The position numbers and the translations under genes were made by a program. The notes beneath the pieces were generated by a model. It worked only from the letters and a program-made list of their open reading frames with translations, did no database searches and was not told where the DNA came from. A stretch of 64,000 nucleotides of DNA, from NCBI GenBank assembly GCA_030765055.1, contig JAUKNK010000321.1:124001-188000 (forward strand). Reading direction: 5' to 3'. Each line of letters opens with the position of its first letter. The stretch's first letter is position 1. The stretch is from Mantis religiosa (lineage: Eukaryota > Arthropoda > Insecta > Mantodea > Mantidae). Of this stretch, positions 33,590 to 44,647 are shown one piece after another.

Positions 33590-35471
33590 ACAACACTTAC
33601 TTTTAAATTTTTCCGGAACATGTTTCAGATACTTTGCCTCTATCCTCAGCTGGCCATTGACTGGTTCTCATTGGTGTAGTTGACAATATTTTGTCATAGG
33701 TCTCCTCTGGTGGCAGTTCAAGGAATTTGCTAAACAAATCTTTCTGGTGGATGTCGAAATTGAATACTTTATTCCTATTTTTTGAAATGAAGATTTGTTT
33801 CCATGTGGATAGTTCTTGTTTTCCTGATGTATGTTTTAGTAGTTTTGGTTCTGGATTTATGTTGTGTTTTTTTTTTCATAAAAATGTGTGGCAACTGCTG
33901 ATTTTTCTAATTGTTTATATTTTATGTTTCTAAAGTGTTCCTTTGCTCTTGTTTCTAAATTTCTTTTGGTTTTTCCAATATAAATTTGACTACAGTCACT
34001 GCATTCAATTTGATATATACTAGATTTTTTGTTAGATGGAATGGCATCTTTGATGTTTGAGCAAATTAGGTTTTTTAAGCAGAAATGGTTGACTGGTGCT
34101 AGTTGAATGTTTTGTTTTTTGAAGACTTTTTTGAATTTATCATAGGCCCATGGATGGTAAGTGAATTTTTTGAAAATCATATTAGTTTCTGTAGCTGAGA
34201 GGGTTGTGGTTTCCTTTATTAGCTTTTTCTCTTTTGCTAAGTTCACTTTTTTGTCTACTAAGGATTTGGGAAAGTTATTTTTTTGTGCTATTTCAATTAT
34301 TTTATTGTATTCTGTTTTGTATTCTTCTGCTGTGAGAGGGATGTTCACCAGTCTGTGTGCTAAACTTTGAAGATTGCCTGTTTGTGGGATCATGGGTTGT
34401 AGTCATTAGCTTTTATGTAGTTTTCTGTAAATGCCTAAGTTTAGTCTGTTTTTATTTCTCATTATTTTTAGATCCTAAAATGGTAAATACTCGTCATTTT
34501 CTATTTCTACAGAGAACTTGATGCTTTATTCTTGGATATTTAGAAGTTTTAGTGCATCACTGTTGTGTTTTTTTGGTACTATTGCAAAGATGTCATCTAC
34601 ATATCGTTGCCAGAGTTTGAACATCCAAGGGAAACCTTTCATGATCCTTATTTCTAATGGAGTCATGTACAGATCGGCCAGGAAGGGTGATAGGGGGTTG
34701 CCCATTGCTAACCCTGAAGTTTGGTGGAAATATTTTGTTTGAAACTGGAAGAAAATTTGTTCTATGCAATATTTGCTTAGTTCTAAGTAATCTGAAATTT
34801 CAGGTGATGCCATTCCAAGTGATTTGAGCCATTTTTCTATCAACGGTGGGAGTTGATTAACTGTTACGCTGGGAAAAAGAGATTTAACATCAAACAAGAC
34901 TAGTGTGTCCTCTTCTTTTGGTTCAGTATCCTTAATGTGTTCTATAAGTTCATAGGTGTTTTTGATGCTTAGGCTGTCGAATTTTGGAAATGAGTTGAAT
35001 TTGTTTATTAGCCACTTTGCAAGTTTGTATGTTGGTGAATTTATACTGCTAACTATAGGTCTCATTGTTATGGATGGTTTGTGTATTTTGGGTAAGCCAT
35101 AAAGTCTAGGTAAGGTTGGGTTATCCGGTTTAACTGTATATTTGTTTGGTATTATGCTTGATTTTGCTGTTGTGTTTTTCAAATGACTGTATGCAAGTTT
35201 TTAGAGGATTTTTGTTAATGATTTCATATTCATTGTCAGTTAGCATTTCTTCCATTTTTTCAATATAATCTGATTTTTCCATTATGACTATCTTGTTACC
35301 TTTGTCTGCCTTTATGTATATAACGTTTTTCTGTTTCAAAGAATGGATAGTATTATGTTCTCTCTTCTGAAAGAATCCGTTTTTTATTTCCTCCAAAATA
35401 TTTTCACAATGGCTTTTTACTGAATTTTGTTTGGATACTGGTAGAACTTGTGTCGAAATGTTGAGTGTCAT
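33590..35471 (-). pseudogene. PLE protein: reverse transcriptase plus GIY-YIG-like domain
   Basis: Starts near 35471 (MTLNISTQVLPVSKQNSV). Motifs in order: VIYIKADKGNKIVIM; YGLPKIHKPSITMRPIVSSI; LVLFDVKSLFPSV; GLAMGNPLSPFLADLYM; the catalytic box WQRYVDDIFA near 34590; then after frame changes SLAHRLVNIPLT, FTYHPWAYDKFKKVFKKQNI, the GIY-YIG-like IYQIECSDCSQIYIGKTKRN (C-X2-C before YIG) and EHFRNIKYK. The C-terminus, in a further frame, runs through LPPEETYDKILS to WPAEDRGKVSET, encoded by the hammerhead-like bases. At least three frame changes, so not functional as read. Domain order and lengths are usual for Penelope. Confidence 0.92.
33610..33655 (-). ncRNA. hammerhead-ribozyme-like motif at PLE end (b)
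   Basis: Minus strand: CTGAGGA at 33649-33643, then a weak stem II (AGA/TCT), then GAAAC at 33626-33622 and ATGTT, giving a 2-bp stem III with U at the cleavage position. Flanks CCAG/CCGG form most of stem I. Confidence 0.5.
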
Positions 35472-35547
35472 TAATCGACTCCCTTTAAATTTAATTTATC
35501 ATAACAACACTATTTTCAACACTTCCAAGAAAGGAATTTTATCAGAT

Positions 35548-37620
35548 ATTTAACTATTACTTAGATATAGCGTGCCCAACCATGGTTAAGAGATTTTCTA
35601 ACAAAAAACAGGTTACGATGGACAAATAAAAACATAGTAATTACCAGAGCTAAATTGAAAGATTATTACAATGACTATAAAACTACTAATGATGGCAAGT
35701 ATAAACAGCAGTATCTTGCTTTTAAAAAAGAGTATAGCCATTGATTAAGATTACTAAATCAAATCATATAGGAAGGGAAATAGAAAACTCTGAGTGTATC
35801 TCAAAAACAGTTTGGAAAATTATCAATACTGAATGCAGTAAAATAAAAAAAAGGCCCCGAAAGCATAACCTTATCCGATAAGGGTGAAATAGTGACTGAC
35901 CCTTTAACTATAAGTAATATTTTCAACTTAAATTTTATAAATTGTATCACTCATCAGCTAAAAACCAAAGACATGACAATAAAACCCACTAGCGACAAAA
36001 GATACATTAGCAACTCCATCTACATTAGGGAAATACCCAAAAAACATAAATGGAATGAAAAACAAAAAGGCTACTGGAAATGAATGCTTATCTGCAGCCT
36101 TATTAAAACAATGCACCCCTGTCCTACTAGAACCACTGTTACATATGATTAACTCGGTGATTACAACTGGAATATACCCGGATTATTTAAAAAACGCTAC
36201 TGTTAAACTTATACATAGAAAAGAAGATAGGAGTCTGTAGGAAATTATAGACTGATAACACTAGTATCCACCCTGTCGAAAGTAATTGAAAAAATCATAG
36301 TATACCAACTAACATCTTTTTTAAATAAATACGGGTTATTCAGTGATCTTCAGTATGGATTTAGAAAAAAATAGATCAACTATAGATGCTATCACTGCAT
36401 CAATTGAATATATTATTGAGAATCTAGGCAACCAAGTAAAATACAATTGTATACTACTAGATCTAAGTAAAGCATTCGGCAGTGTAGATCATGACATACT
36501 ATTGGATAAACTGTATGATTGTGAAATAAGAGGAATCACCTACAACTTAATGAAATCATACTTGACAAACAGAACATAGCAATTAAAATTTACTCAGGTT
36601 ACAGATCGTCATTTTAGGAGTTACTACTCAAACTTATTAACAGTTAAGTGCAGCATTCCCCAAGGTTCAATCCTTGGTCCTCTTTTATTCATTTTATATA
36701 TAAATGATTTCATAAACATTACAGATGGTAAAATCGTTATTTATGCAGATGATACAAAAGTAATAAATGTAGGCAGTAGTGTACCACTTTTAGAGAACAT
36801 TATGAAACATAATATTAACTGTATAACTGAGTATTTAAATACAAATCATCTGATTATTAATGCACAGAAAACAAATTTATACAGACCCAGCAGAATAAAA
36901 CTGTCACAAGTATAGTTGTTATGGTAAGTGAAAAATTTATAAACAAGATCGATAGCGCTAATTTTTTGGGAATCATATTCAATAGAAATCTAGTCTGGGA
37001 TAAACATATAGAGAAAATTGATAATAAAATCAGCTCAGGCCTATATGTTTTACAGAAATTGTCAAAAATAGTTAACATAACAAAACCAAAAATCATATAC
37101 TATGGACTAATACACCCTCACTTAGCATATGGCATAACCGTTTGGGGACAGAATGCAAAAAAAAAAAAAAAAAAAAAAAAAAAGTATACAAATAGGATTT
37201 TCAGCTTACAAAAGAGAGCAATTAGGATCATGTTAGGTTTAAAACAAATGAACTATGTCGAGAAGCATTTAGAAAGCTTACAGTCCCTATATATGCTTGC
37301 AAAAACAAAATTTATAAGTCAGAAAACAAATAGTCAAATACATTACATAGAAAATGAAGCTAGCTACAGTGAAGCAATAAATATTACACAAATATAAATA
37401 TTTGTGTAATAGTCAAATACATAATTATGGAACTAGGGTAATCATTAAATTTCATGCTCTAGTTGACAGAATTGAACTGTACAAATCCAAACCCAGTTTT
37501 GCAGCTTGTTACTTGTAGAATAAATTGCCACAGGAAATAAAAGGTATACAGATGACAAATAGATTTAAAGGATAGTTGAAAAATACACTTGAAGAATACC
37601 TAAGCAGTTAAATAAAATTG
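35548..37620 (+). pseudogene. LINE reverse transcriptase (3' part of the split LINE)
   Basis: Resumes with RDFLTKNRLRWTNKNIVITR in a shifting frame, then KATGNECLSAALLKQC, YPDYLKNATVKLIH, QYGFRKK-like sequence, LLDLSKAFGSVDHDILLDKL, SIPQGSILGPLLFILYIND, the catalytic YADDTKVIN, NFLGIIFNRNLVWDKHIEK, and the tail HLAYGITVWGQ, LQKRAIRIMLGLK. The end near 37610 is AT-rich. Stops at several positions (for example after RSL at 36240) make it a pseudogene. It is interrupted by a 27-base A run at 37157. Same tail type as the LINE at 9.6-10.6 kb. Confidence 0.85.
37157..37183 (+). repeat. 27-base A run inside LINE coding sequence
   Basis: Twenty-seven A's in a row between WGQNA and YTNRIFSLQ. The length is a multiple of three, so the frame stays open and codes for lysines. 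Confidence 0.95.
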
Positions 37621-37654
37621 TAAATCAGTATTACCCTGTAAATAGCTTTGTTAA

Positions 37655-37735
37655 TTAATTTATTATTATATTCATATTATATATATATGATATATATATA
37701 ATATATACATATATACATATATATATACCAAACAA
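37655..37735. repeat. AT-rich microsatellite
   Basis: Irregular (AT)n, ATAC and TATG repeats. Confidence 0.9.
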
Positions 37736-38106
37736 TGCCCAAGTCATGTGTATGATTTATGGGAAGTATAAAAAACTTGAAACTTGTATAGAAAATTGCA
37801 TTTTTTCTTTAGAAACATTGCTGTTAAATGTAATATTTAGGAAAATTCAAGTTATGCAGTATGGAATGTCTTATAAATCTCCATATTCAGCCTTCGGATC
37901 ATCTACTTGGCCTTCCCAATAACTACAGTTAATGGCAAAACAAAAATGAAATTTCCTAGTTAGTACTAATATTCAACGAGTTATTAAATTTTTAAAATTA
38001 TGAGAACCTTAAAATTCTAAAAGGTGTTAGGGAGTGTTATTTTAAATATGTTTTGCGCTATGTGTGTTTGGAGGAATTTAGTAACAGTGACGTCAAAATT
38101 AATTGT
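37736..38106. other. AT-rich non-coding stretch
   Basis: Nothing supported. Confidence 0.5.
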
Positions 38107-38159
38107 AAAAACCATTTGTAGTCAGTTTATTGACACTCGTCACTTACTTTTCTTATGTT

Positions 38160-38206
38160 ATTGAGGGACTAGTTTCAGAGGCTATTGCCTCCATTTTCAA
38201 CCTCTC
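38160..38206 (-). ncRNA. worn hammerhead-like motif (c), left arm
   Basis: Minus strand: TTGAAAA in place of CTGANGA (38200-38194), stem II GGAGGC/GCCTCT with loop AATA, GAAAC at 38176-38172, TAGTC, and stem I GAGG/CCTC. Core positions are changed, so probably inactive. Confidence 0.5.
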
Positions 38207-38430
38207 TCCAACTAGCATCTGTTGTTATCTGCTCATGACATTGATCCAAATCCAAAATTATTACAAGGAGTGCTAAACCAAAATAAACAACATGGGAGAA
38301 CATATTCATATGGAAAAATAAGGACCGCGTAATGAACTTTGAAATCCCACCAATAGATAATATGACAAAGAAGTTCGTAGTTCCACCACCAGAGAGAGGA
38401 GAGCAGACAACAACAGTTGCTAGTTGGAGA

Positions 38431-38474
38431 GAGGTTGAAAATGGAGGCAATAGCCTTTGAAACTAGTTCCTCAA
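38431..38474 (+). ncRNA. worn hammerhead-like motif (d), right arm
   Basis: TTGAAAA 38435-38441, stem II GGAGGC/GCCTTT with loop AATA, GAAAC 38459-38463, TAGTT and stem I GAGG/CCTC. Same changes as the left arm. Confidence 0.5.
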
Positions 38475-38527
38475 TAATATAAGAAAAGTAAGTGACGAGT
38501 GTCAATAAACCGATTACAAATTATTTT

Positions 38528-39582
38528 TACAATGTTTTACGTTATTTAGAATTAGCATAATGCTGCTAAAGAGGGTCTTCAGTTCATGAAATCTCAGTAA
38601 CTCATGCCAACTTGTCATGAAGAAATACATTAATTTTCCTGTAGTGCACAAGGAGGTTGGCAATTATAAATCAAAATGGATTAAGGATAATGGAATGTAA
38701 ATAATATTTACAGAGAAGAAAAGATTTAAAAGAGGAGCAGAAGTGAAACTGAAATGGTTGTATACGACTGGCAGGACATAATTAGGAAGGGAATATAAAT
38801 AAAGCAGAAAGGTGGTGTAATATTTGAAGATTTTACTGCTAATTACAAATTTATTTTAAATGAAAATTTTCATTAATAATTACTAGGTAAAGCAAATGAG
38901 GAAAAAGGAAATCTTCACTTCGCAACTACTTCTCCAAATGCTATACTTCCTTTTCTAATTTATTTGCATTCCCTCCATAACTACATCACTCCTTCCCACA
39001 TACAACCATTTCTGTTTCAATTCTGTTCCTCATTTTCATCTTGCTCTACTCTTTAAATCCTGTTTCCATTTCATTATCCATCACTCTATCTATATAATCT
39101 GTGTAAATGTATTGCCAAGCACACACTTCCAACATCATGCAAATTATGTGGCACTACTGTATCTTTCATTTCTCATACATTGTCGCATAATGTTATGTTG
39201 ACCCTAAACCTCTCTTTGACAATTTCACCCCAATTAGCACACCAATTTAAAAATTAAAACAATATGAGTGAAATTTTGAAATATTCTTATGTAATTACAA
39301 CTTAAAAATATAAAAAGACACTAAAGTGTCACCTCTTAAGTATTATTTTGCTTACCAAGCTGTTGTTCAACCAAGAGTTGTCTGTTTTCTTTCAACTTCT
39401 TAACTGGCCATACGGGACTGGATTATTGTGGTATCACAGCAGGTTTCTCAGGTTTGTTGATAGCCCTACAAAATATTGGGAAACAAACCTTTTATTAAAA
39501 AGAATATTGTGTTGCATCCACATAACTTTCTCTACTCACTTTACTACGACCTACTGTTACAAAGCCTATTTCTCTAGAGGCA
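38528..39582. other. non-coding stretch, nothing recognised
   Basis: AT-rich, no supported gene or repeat. Confidence 0.5.
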
Positions 39583-40049
39583 GCAATGACAGGAATAAGG
39601 ATATGCAAAGCAAAACTCGATATGTCAAACAAATGGTTACAGAGAATGTATGGAACACTGGTAGAGTCAAAGATGTATGCTGCAGAAATATGGAGGTTGT
39701 CAAAAGTAGCTAATAAAATAGACTAGTTATACAAACATTTGCTACAGTGATGTTGGGATTGCCTAGATCATTCCAACCTTCGTAGAATTAGGAAAAACCA
39801 CAAGAAAAGGTATAATAATTGAAAGAATCCTGAAATTTTGGTGTAACTGCTTGACAAAAGATGATGAAATCTTAAAGGTCTATATGAGTCAGCAAAAGTG
39901 AATGGGAAACAGATGGTGGTCAGAAGCTGAAGAAACTAAAAGAAAATAAGAATGGAGAAAATCTAAAATGGGAATGTGAATGATTTTTGGAAAATAGAAC
40001 CAGGACAGAAGATATAAAAAGACAAGAAATATGGGGAGGGCTAGAAAAC

Positions 40050-40255
40050 AGAAATCATTATTAAATTATAGATGAGTAGTATTTATTACATATCAGCTTC
40101 ACTTACTTCGGCCGATGATGTGAACGATAGTTTGCAAAACATGTCCTCAATATAGGTATGTAAGTGAAGCTGAAGTGTAATAAATACGACTCATCTATAA
40201 TTTAATAATTATTTCGCTTCATTATGGTGCTCCAATACAGTTAAATTTCGATATA
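40050..40255. mobile_element. PLE end fold-back with hammerhead-like loop, inserted in the LINE
   Basis: Arms 40065-40110 and 40159-40206 are inverted copies (ATAGATGAGTAGTATTTATT / AATAAATACGACTCATCTAT). The same segment appears at 59075-59115. The loop at 40112-40152 has a changed hammerhead core. Flanking AATCATT sequences (40044 and 40261) may be a target duplication, and the LINE match resumes on the far side. Confidence 0.7.
40105..40152 (+). ncRNA. degenerate hammerhead-like motif (e)
   Basis: CCGATGA 40112-40118, stem GTGAAC/GTTTGC with loop GATA, AAAAC in place of GAAAC, then ATGTC giving a 2-bp stem III and GUC. Two core changes, so likely inactive. Confidence 0.45.
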
Positions 40256-40640
40256 TAGAAAATCATTAAATTTTTATATGATAATAAAGAGGGAATGGGG
40301 AAGAGAAAGATATATAGATCAATGCAAGAGACAAGAGAGGGAAGGAATGGCTTGGATTAGAACAGGATCAATGTTCTTAAGGGGACTAACAAGTAGCATA
40401 TTAAAAATACGCGAAATATGTGGAGAAACAGTAAGTACACTTTATATTCTAACAAAGTGCAAAGAGCTAGCAGTATGGCAAGAAAGTATCGGAGAAAAAG
40501 AGGGAAAAGATGCCAAGTGAGTTGATAGCCATAAGAATGATAACGGGGAAAAACGGAAGTAGAAATAGAAATATAGGAAAAGGAAAACTGTCGAGTCTGC
40601 AAGGGGTGAGTAGATGACAGAGTGAATGTTATGTTACTGA

Positions 40641-41089
40641 GCAATGCTGGAAAGGCTGGGCACCAGACAAGCTGAGTCAGCTATTGTAAAAGATGGCAAT
40701 TTATATAACCAGGTTAAGCATGTAATGTCTGAATAGTAAGTTGTATAAAGAAATTGAGGTGCTCAGAATTATAATGGTATATCCCAAACAACATTGAATT
40801 TTGAGATAGAAGCATGATTGTGTACAGCTGTCGTCTACCTTTCATGTACTGAAGTATCAAATGAATTGGAATATGCCAAAGCTTTCCATTTTCCACCTTT
40901 AAAATTTGTCTGCAGTAAAAACGAACATATTCTCAGAGTAAAAGTGACATATCCCAACTATGAATGCTTTACTTTATGACCGCTACATGTTCATAGCATT
41001 GTAGTGAACGGTAGTGAATATGGTGCCATCTGCAGATGTTATTTCTGAATCTCATTTTAAAAAATAAAAAAAAATAAAAAATTAAAAAA
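40641..41089. other. non-coding stretch
   Basis: Nothing supported. Confidence 0.5.
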
Positions 41090-41116
41090 AGAGAGGGAAA
41101 GAGGGAGAGAGAGGGC

Positions 41117-41152
<36 letters not shown>
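41090..41152. repeat. (GA)n microsatellite ending in a G run
   Basis: GAGAGGGA-type repeats change to pure GA and finish in eight G's. Confidence 0.95.
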
Positions 41153-41154
<2 letters not shown>

Positions 41155-41164
41155 CGAAAGAAAT

Positions 41165-41545
41165 GAATGAGGAAAGCAACTCAATGGGTAATAAACAGAA
41201 GAAAGCTGTGCAGAAATAGTGGTAAATCATTCATTCATCAAATGAACAGGGAATACTTTGTTTACCTACAGAATGGTATCACTTCAACCTTTGCAATTAG
41301 AAAAACGATGTTAATGGTGCTCCTTTGCTTTTACGTAAGGTTACATCATTATTGTGGATCATGATAATTCTGAGATTATTAAATTTGGCTTACGTTATTC
41401 TAACTCTGAAGTGTATCAAAAAGTTAATTTTAGGAAAAGTGGTAAAAGTTCACAAGTTTCATGGTTTAAGTTACAGCAGAAGTACAGTGAACAGAGAAAG
41501 TTAAAGAAAGCTAAATACAATGACCTGATGAAATTACTGAAATAA
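41165..41545 (+). pseudogene. unidentified coding fragment with missing middle
   Basis: Two neighbouring frames, ATQWVINRRKLCRNSGKSFI (41167-41364) and VYQKVNFRKSGKSSQVSWFK ending KKAKYNDLMKLLK (41354-41545, stop TAA). The two pieces look like the start and end of one protein with its centre deleted; similar ends occur in an uncharacterised multi-copy insect family as far as I recall. Function unknown. Confidence 0.35.
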
Positions 41546-41598
41546 ATCTATAAATAAATCTATCATGATTTTTATAACAGTCTTCGTCATGACGGTAT

Positions 41599-42143
41599 TG
41601 TAACGCGAGCGCTGGAACACGCTGTGAAGCAGCTGAGAGCGGGAGACAGGGAAGGTTCGGTTAGCCACGCCCTCGCCTCGTTTGTCCTATAGTGGTGACA
41701 GGCTGTGGTCAGGGGAAAAACATGACTGTGTCGTCTGTTTCTCTACACCTGCTTCTCGAAATTACGGAATCTGGAACATTCCCCTGGTCACTAGAAACCG
41801 GCGATATTCCTATATAAAGAGGGTTACAGACGGACAGAGTAGAGTTGGTTTTGTCAGTTAGTGAGTGAGGAGACAGTCAGTTCTTGGTGTAAGAGTTAGT
41901 CAGTGACGTGTTAATGTACGAGAAGATTGTGCAACGGAAGACTGTACGTAACTGTGAAGGTGTACCGGAGCTTACGTAACCGCGAGTACAAGGAAATTGT
42001 AATGGGCGAACTGGTGAATTGTAACTGTGTGCAGCACGAAATTCTGTGTAATTGGCAAGAGTTTAACTGTAAGTCGGTGGAAATAAAGAACATTGTTGAG
42101 TGGTGTAATTGGACTTTTTATTTCACGAACCCACAAAGTCACA
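41599..42143 (+). repeat. solo LTR of a related gypsy family
   Basis: 545 bp from TGTAACGC to GTCACA, flanked by GTAT at 41595-41598 and 42144-42147. Its 3' 150 bp closely match the LTRs of copies A and B (TAAGTCGGTGGAAATAAAGA, CACGAACCCACAAAGTCACA). The 5' part differs and is about 100 bp longer, so it is a subfamily. No internal sequence follows, which points to LTR-LTR recombination. Confidence 0.93.
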
Positions 42144-42147
42144 GTAT

Positions 42148-42554
42148 TGATGATGAAAAATGTGAACATTCAGAAATAGAGCTGGATTAGATATTTCAAG
42201 ATGTTAAACGAGGGTAAAGTCTACTTTACAACAGTTTTTCTGTGTTGTATATTTTTTGTTCTTATAAACAACACAAAGTCAAGGAAACTATTAATCACAG
42301 TGGTTCAAAATTTGCACATAGACTTGAAATCCCTTAATTTAAATACCTAGAAAATATCAAGTCTTAATGTTAACTAGTTCCTATGTTCTGGAAAAAAAAA
42401 AAGCAGAAAAAGACATTTATCTCAAAATGAACCTTTGTTGGGATACGCTGTTATTATTCTAAGTGCCTTAATTCTATTCCATTCTTCTATTTTTCTACCT
42501 TGTTAATTGAGATAAACTTTTATTACATATATATAGAATAAAAAGAAGTATTTC
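42148..42554. other. non-coding stretch
   Basis: Nothing supported. Confidence 0.5.
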
Positions 42555-42639
42555 AAAAGTGGAGTACCATTGTTTTACTAAAATTAGGCAAATGAGTGAA
42601 CCTTGTATACACTTTTCTTCCTTAAAACTTTTTTTAATG

Positions 42640-42690
42640 AAGACTAGTTTCTGGAAACTTCTTCCCCATCCTCTGTTCTGTGGTAGACTG
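42640..42690 (-). ncRNA. hammerhead-like motif (f), inverted arm
   Basis: Minus: CAGAGGA (one core change) at 42675-42669, stem II TGGGGAA/TTTCCA, GAAAC at 42651-42647, TAGTC, stem I GAA/TTC. Confidence 0.5.
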
Positions 42691-43045
42691 ATGGTGCAAC
42701 TGGTGTCTGCCTCTGACTTGGTGTTGTGCTGCCATCTGATACTCTGGTAGGTTTGATGATGTCATCTACGGTGGGAATTTCAAAATTCATCAAGATTTTC
42801 TGTATCTTCGTAATAAATATGTTTTCTCAAATCTGCAGTTCTAGAAGTTTCTTTACCTGTTTGATCAATTCTATTTCTTGCTTTATGTTGTGATTCTGAG
42901 ACCAAAAATGATGTGCTATGGCAAACTTATCCATGTGTTTGAATTTAATATTTCTGAAGTGTCCTTTCATTTTTGTTCTTAGATTCCTTTTAGTCTTCCC
43001 AATGTATATCTTGTCACAATCCTGGGTTGTCAAACAACTACTACA
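42645..43045 (-). pseudogene. PLE C-terminal fragment, inverted arm
   Basis: Minus strand: DCDKIYIGKTKRNLRTKMKG, GHFRNIKFKHMDKFAIAHHF, WSQNHNIKQEIELIKQVKKL, then in a shifted frame IMNFEIPTVDDII and the C-terminal HRTEDGEEVSRN with stop TAG. Starts abruptly at the YIG motif, where the other arm begins. Confidence 0.8.
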
Positions 43046-43099
43046 AAATCCAGAATATACAACCCTAACAAACAAATCCATTAAAGTGATACATAAAAA

Positions 43100-44647
43100 C
43101 CACCAGAAAAGCAATTAAAGAAAACACCATAGTTCAAGATAAGATAAAAAACATCATAATTGTAAACAACCCTAATTTGCCAAAATTAAACTGCCTACCA
43201 AAGATTCACAAGACAGATAACAGCATGCGACCCATTATTAATTAACAATATAGATACCCCGACTTACAAACTGGCAAAATGGTTGGTGGAAGAATTTGAC
43301 AAGTTTGAAAAGTTAGAATCTCTAAGCATAAAATATTCATTTGATTTGGTAAAGGAAATTGAAAACATGGTTATAAAAACTGGAGAGGTGATGGTATCCG
43401 ATGTCAAATCTCTATTCAAAAGCACACCAGTAGAAAAAATACCAAAATTAATGAAAGGATGGTTATCCAAAAGCAACGTTGCAGATGATAAAATAGAAGA
43501 ATACATCAAACTATCCTAAGTATTGAACAAAACAGCTTCATGTTCTCTGGCAAGATCTTCCAACAAACTGCAGGCTTGGCCATTGGTAACCCTCTTTCAC
43601 CATTGTTAGCTAATCTGTTCATGAGTAATTTAGAAACAAACATTACTAAATTCTTTCCACAGATTTTCAAATGTTAGCATAGATATGTTGATGATGTGTT
43701 TACTATAGTTCCCAGAAGACTAACTGATGATGCTATAAAGTTGCTAAATATACAAGAAAAATCTATAGTTTTTACCTTTGAGGTAGAACAGGATGGATGG
43801 CTACCTTTTCTAGATTTGAAAATTATAAGAACACAAACAGGATTAGAATTTGGAATATAGAGAAAAGCAATACAAGTTGACAATTACATTAAATGCAACC
43901 CATTTAATCCATTACAACATCAATATGCAGTCATGCATAGTTTGGTTCACAGATTAATCAACATTCCGCAAACAAAAACAGAATATGAACAGGAGTACAC
44001 TCACATACACCAGATTGCCGAATTGAACAACTACAACACAAATTTCATAAAAAAATTGATATACAGACACAAAAGAAACAAAAACTTTAAAGGAAACTAC
44101 TACATTGAAAAAAACTAGAAAACCCAAATGTCAGATATGGCAAATTTACATTTCATCCAAAATACTTTAAAAAATTTGAAAAGATATTTAAGAACTTCAA
44201 TATAAAATTAGCCCCTCAGAACAAACACATCAGTGATTTACTAAACCATCCTCTAAAAAATAGCATGCCAAAAACTCAATTATCAGGCATTTACCAAATG
44301 AGCTGCCAGGATTGCAACAAGATATACATTGGAAAGTCTAAAAGGAATATAGGAACGACAATGAAAGAACACTTCAGAAATATTAAATTCAAACACATAG
44401 ACAAGTCTGTTGCAGTACATTACTTTTGGTCTGAGAATCACAACATAAAGCAAGAAATAGAATTGATCAAACAGGCAAAGAAACTTTTAGAACTGCAGAT
44501 TTGGGAACATTTATTACGAAGATACAGAACCTCTTGATGAATTTTGAAATTCCCGCTGTAAATGACATCATCAAACAAGCCACAGACACCGGCTGCATAT
44601 TAGTCAACCACAGAACTGAGGCCAGGGAAGAAGTTCCCAGAAACTAG
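43100..44647 (+). pseudogene. PLE protein: reverse transcriptase plus GIY-YIG-like domain
   Basis: Frames read LPKLNCLPKIHKTDN, TYKLAKWLVEEFDKFEKLES, VMVSDVKSLFKSTPVEKIPK, GLAIGNPLSPLLANLFMSN, the catalytic RYVDDVFTIVPRR near 43690, FDLKIIRTQTGLEFG, SLVHRLINIPQTKTEYEQEY, FTFHPKYFKKFEK-like sequence, then GIY-YIG-like GIYQMSCQDCNKIYIGKSKR, EHFRNIKFKHIDK and HNIKQEIELIKQAKKL. The C-terminus is open to TAG at 44645-44647 (NHRTEAREEVPRN). Stops near 43515 and 43675, 43858 and 44116 break it. The N-terminal part before KADKGN is missing. Confidence 0.9.

Larger units (their letters stand above)
33555..35500 (-). mobile_element. Penelope-like element, near-complete coding region, nested in a LINE
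   Basis: Coding strand is minus. The 5' end near 35495 reads TTTAAAGGGAGTCGATTAATGAC. An opposite-facing copy of this same segment is found at 33563-33590, so the element carries inverted end segments. In between lie the RT, the GIY-YIG-like domain and a hammerhead-like motif at 33615-33655. It interrupts a LINE (33399 to 35548). Confidence 0.9.
38107..38527 (+). mobile_element. fold-back PLE remnant with ~120-bp inverted ends
   Basis: 38107-38227 and 38402-38527 are near-perfect inverted copies (TTTATTGACACTCGTCACTT; GAGGCTATTGCCTCCATTTT). The middle, 38228-38400, is PLE 3' end sequence in + orientation (frames give DIDPNPKLL-like and NMGEHIHMEK-like pieces, as at 50.0 and 52.1 kb). No RT remains. 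Each arm carries a worn hammerhead-like motif. Confidence 0.8.
39583..40640 (+). pseudogene. LINE C-terminal fragment (family of the LINE at 56-60.6 kb), split by a PLE fold-back
   Basis: Frames read AKLDMSNKWLQRMYGTLVES and YAAEIWRLSKVANKID, matching QVKWLERVFGSIVESRILYE at 59.77 kb. After the insertion at 40050-40255, REWGRERYIDQCKRQEREGM and WIRTGSMFLRGL match WGREKYIDICDNVGREGL at 60.24 kb. The zinc-finger-like cysteines of the other copy are partly lost (ICGETVSTLY). Stops and shifts are frequent. Confidence 0.75.
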
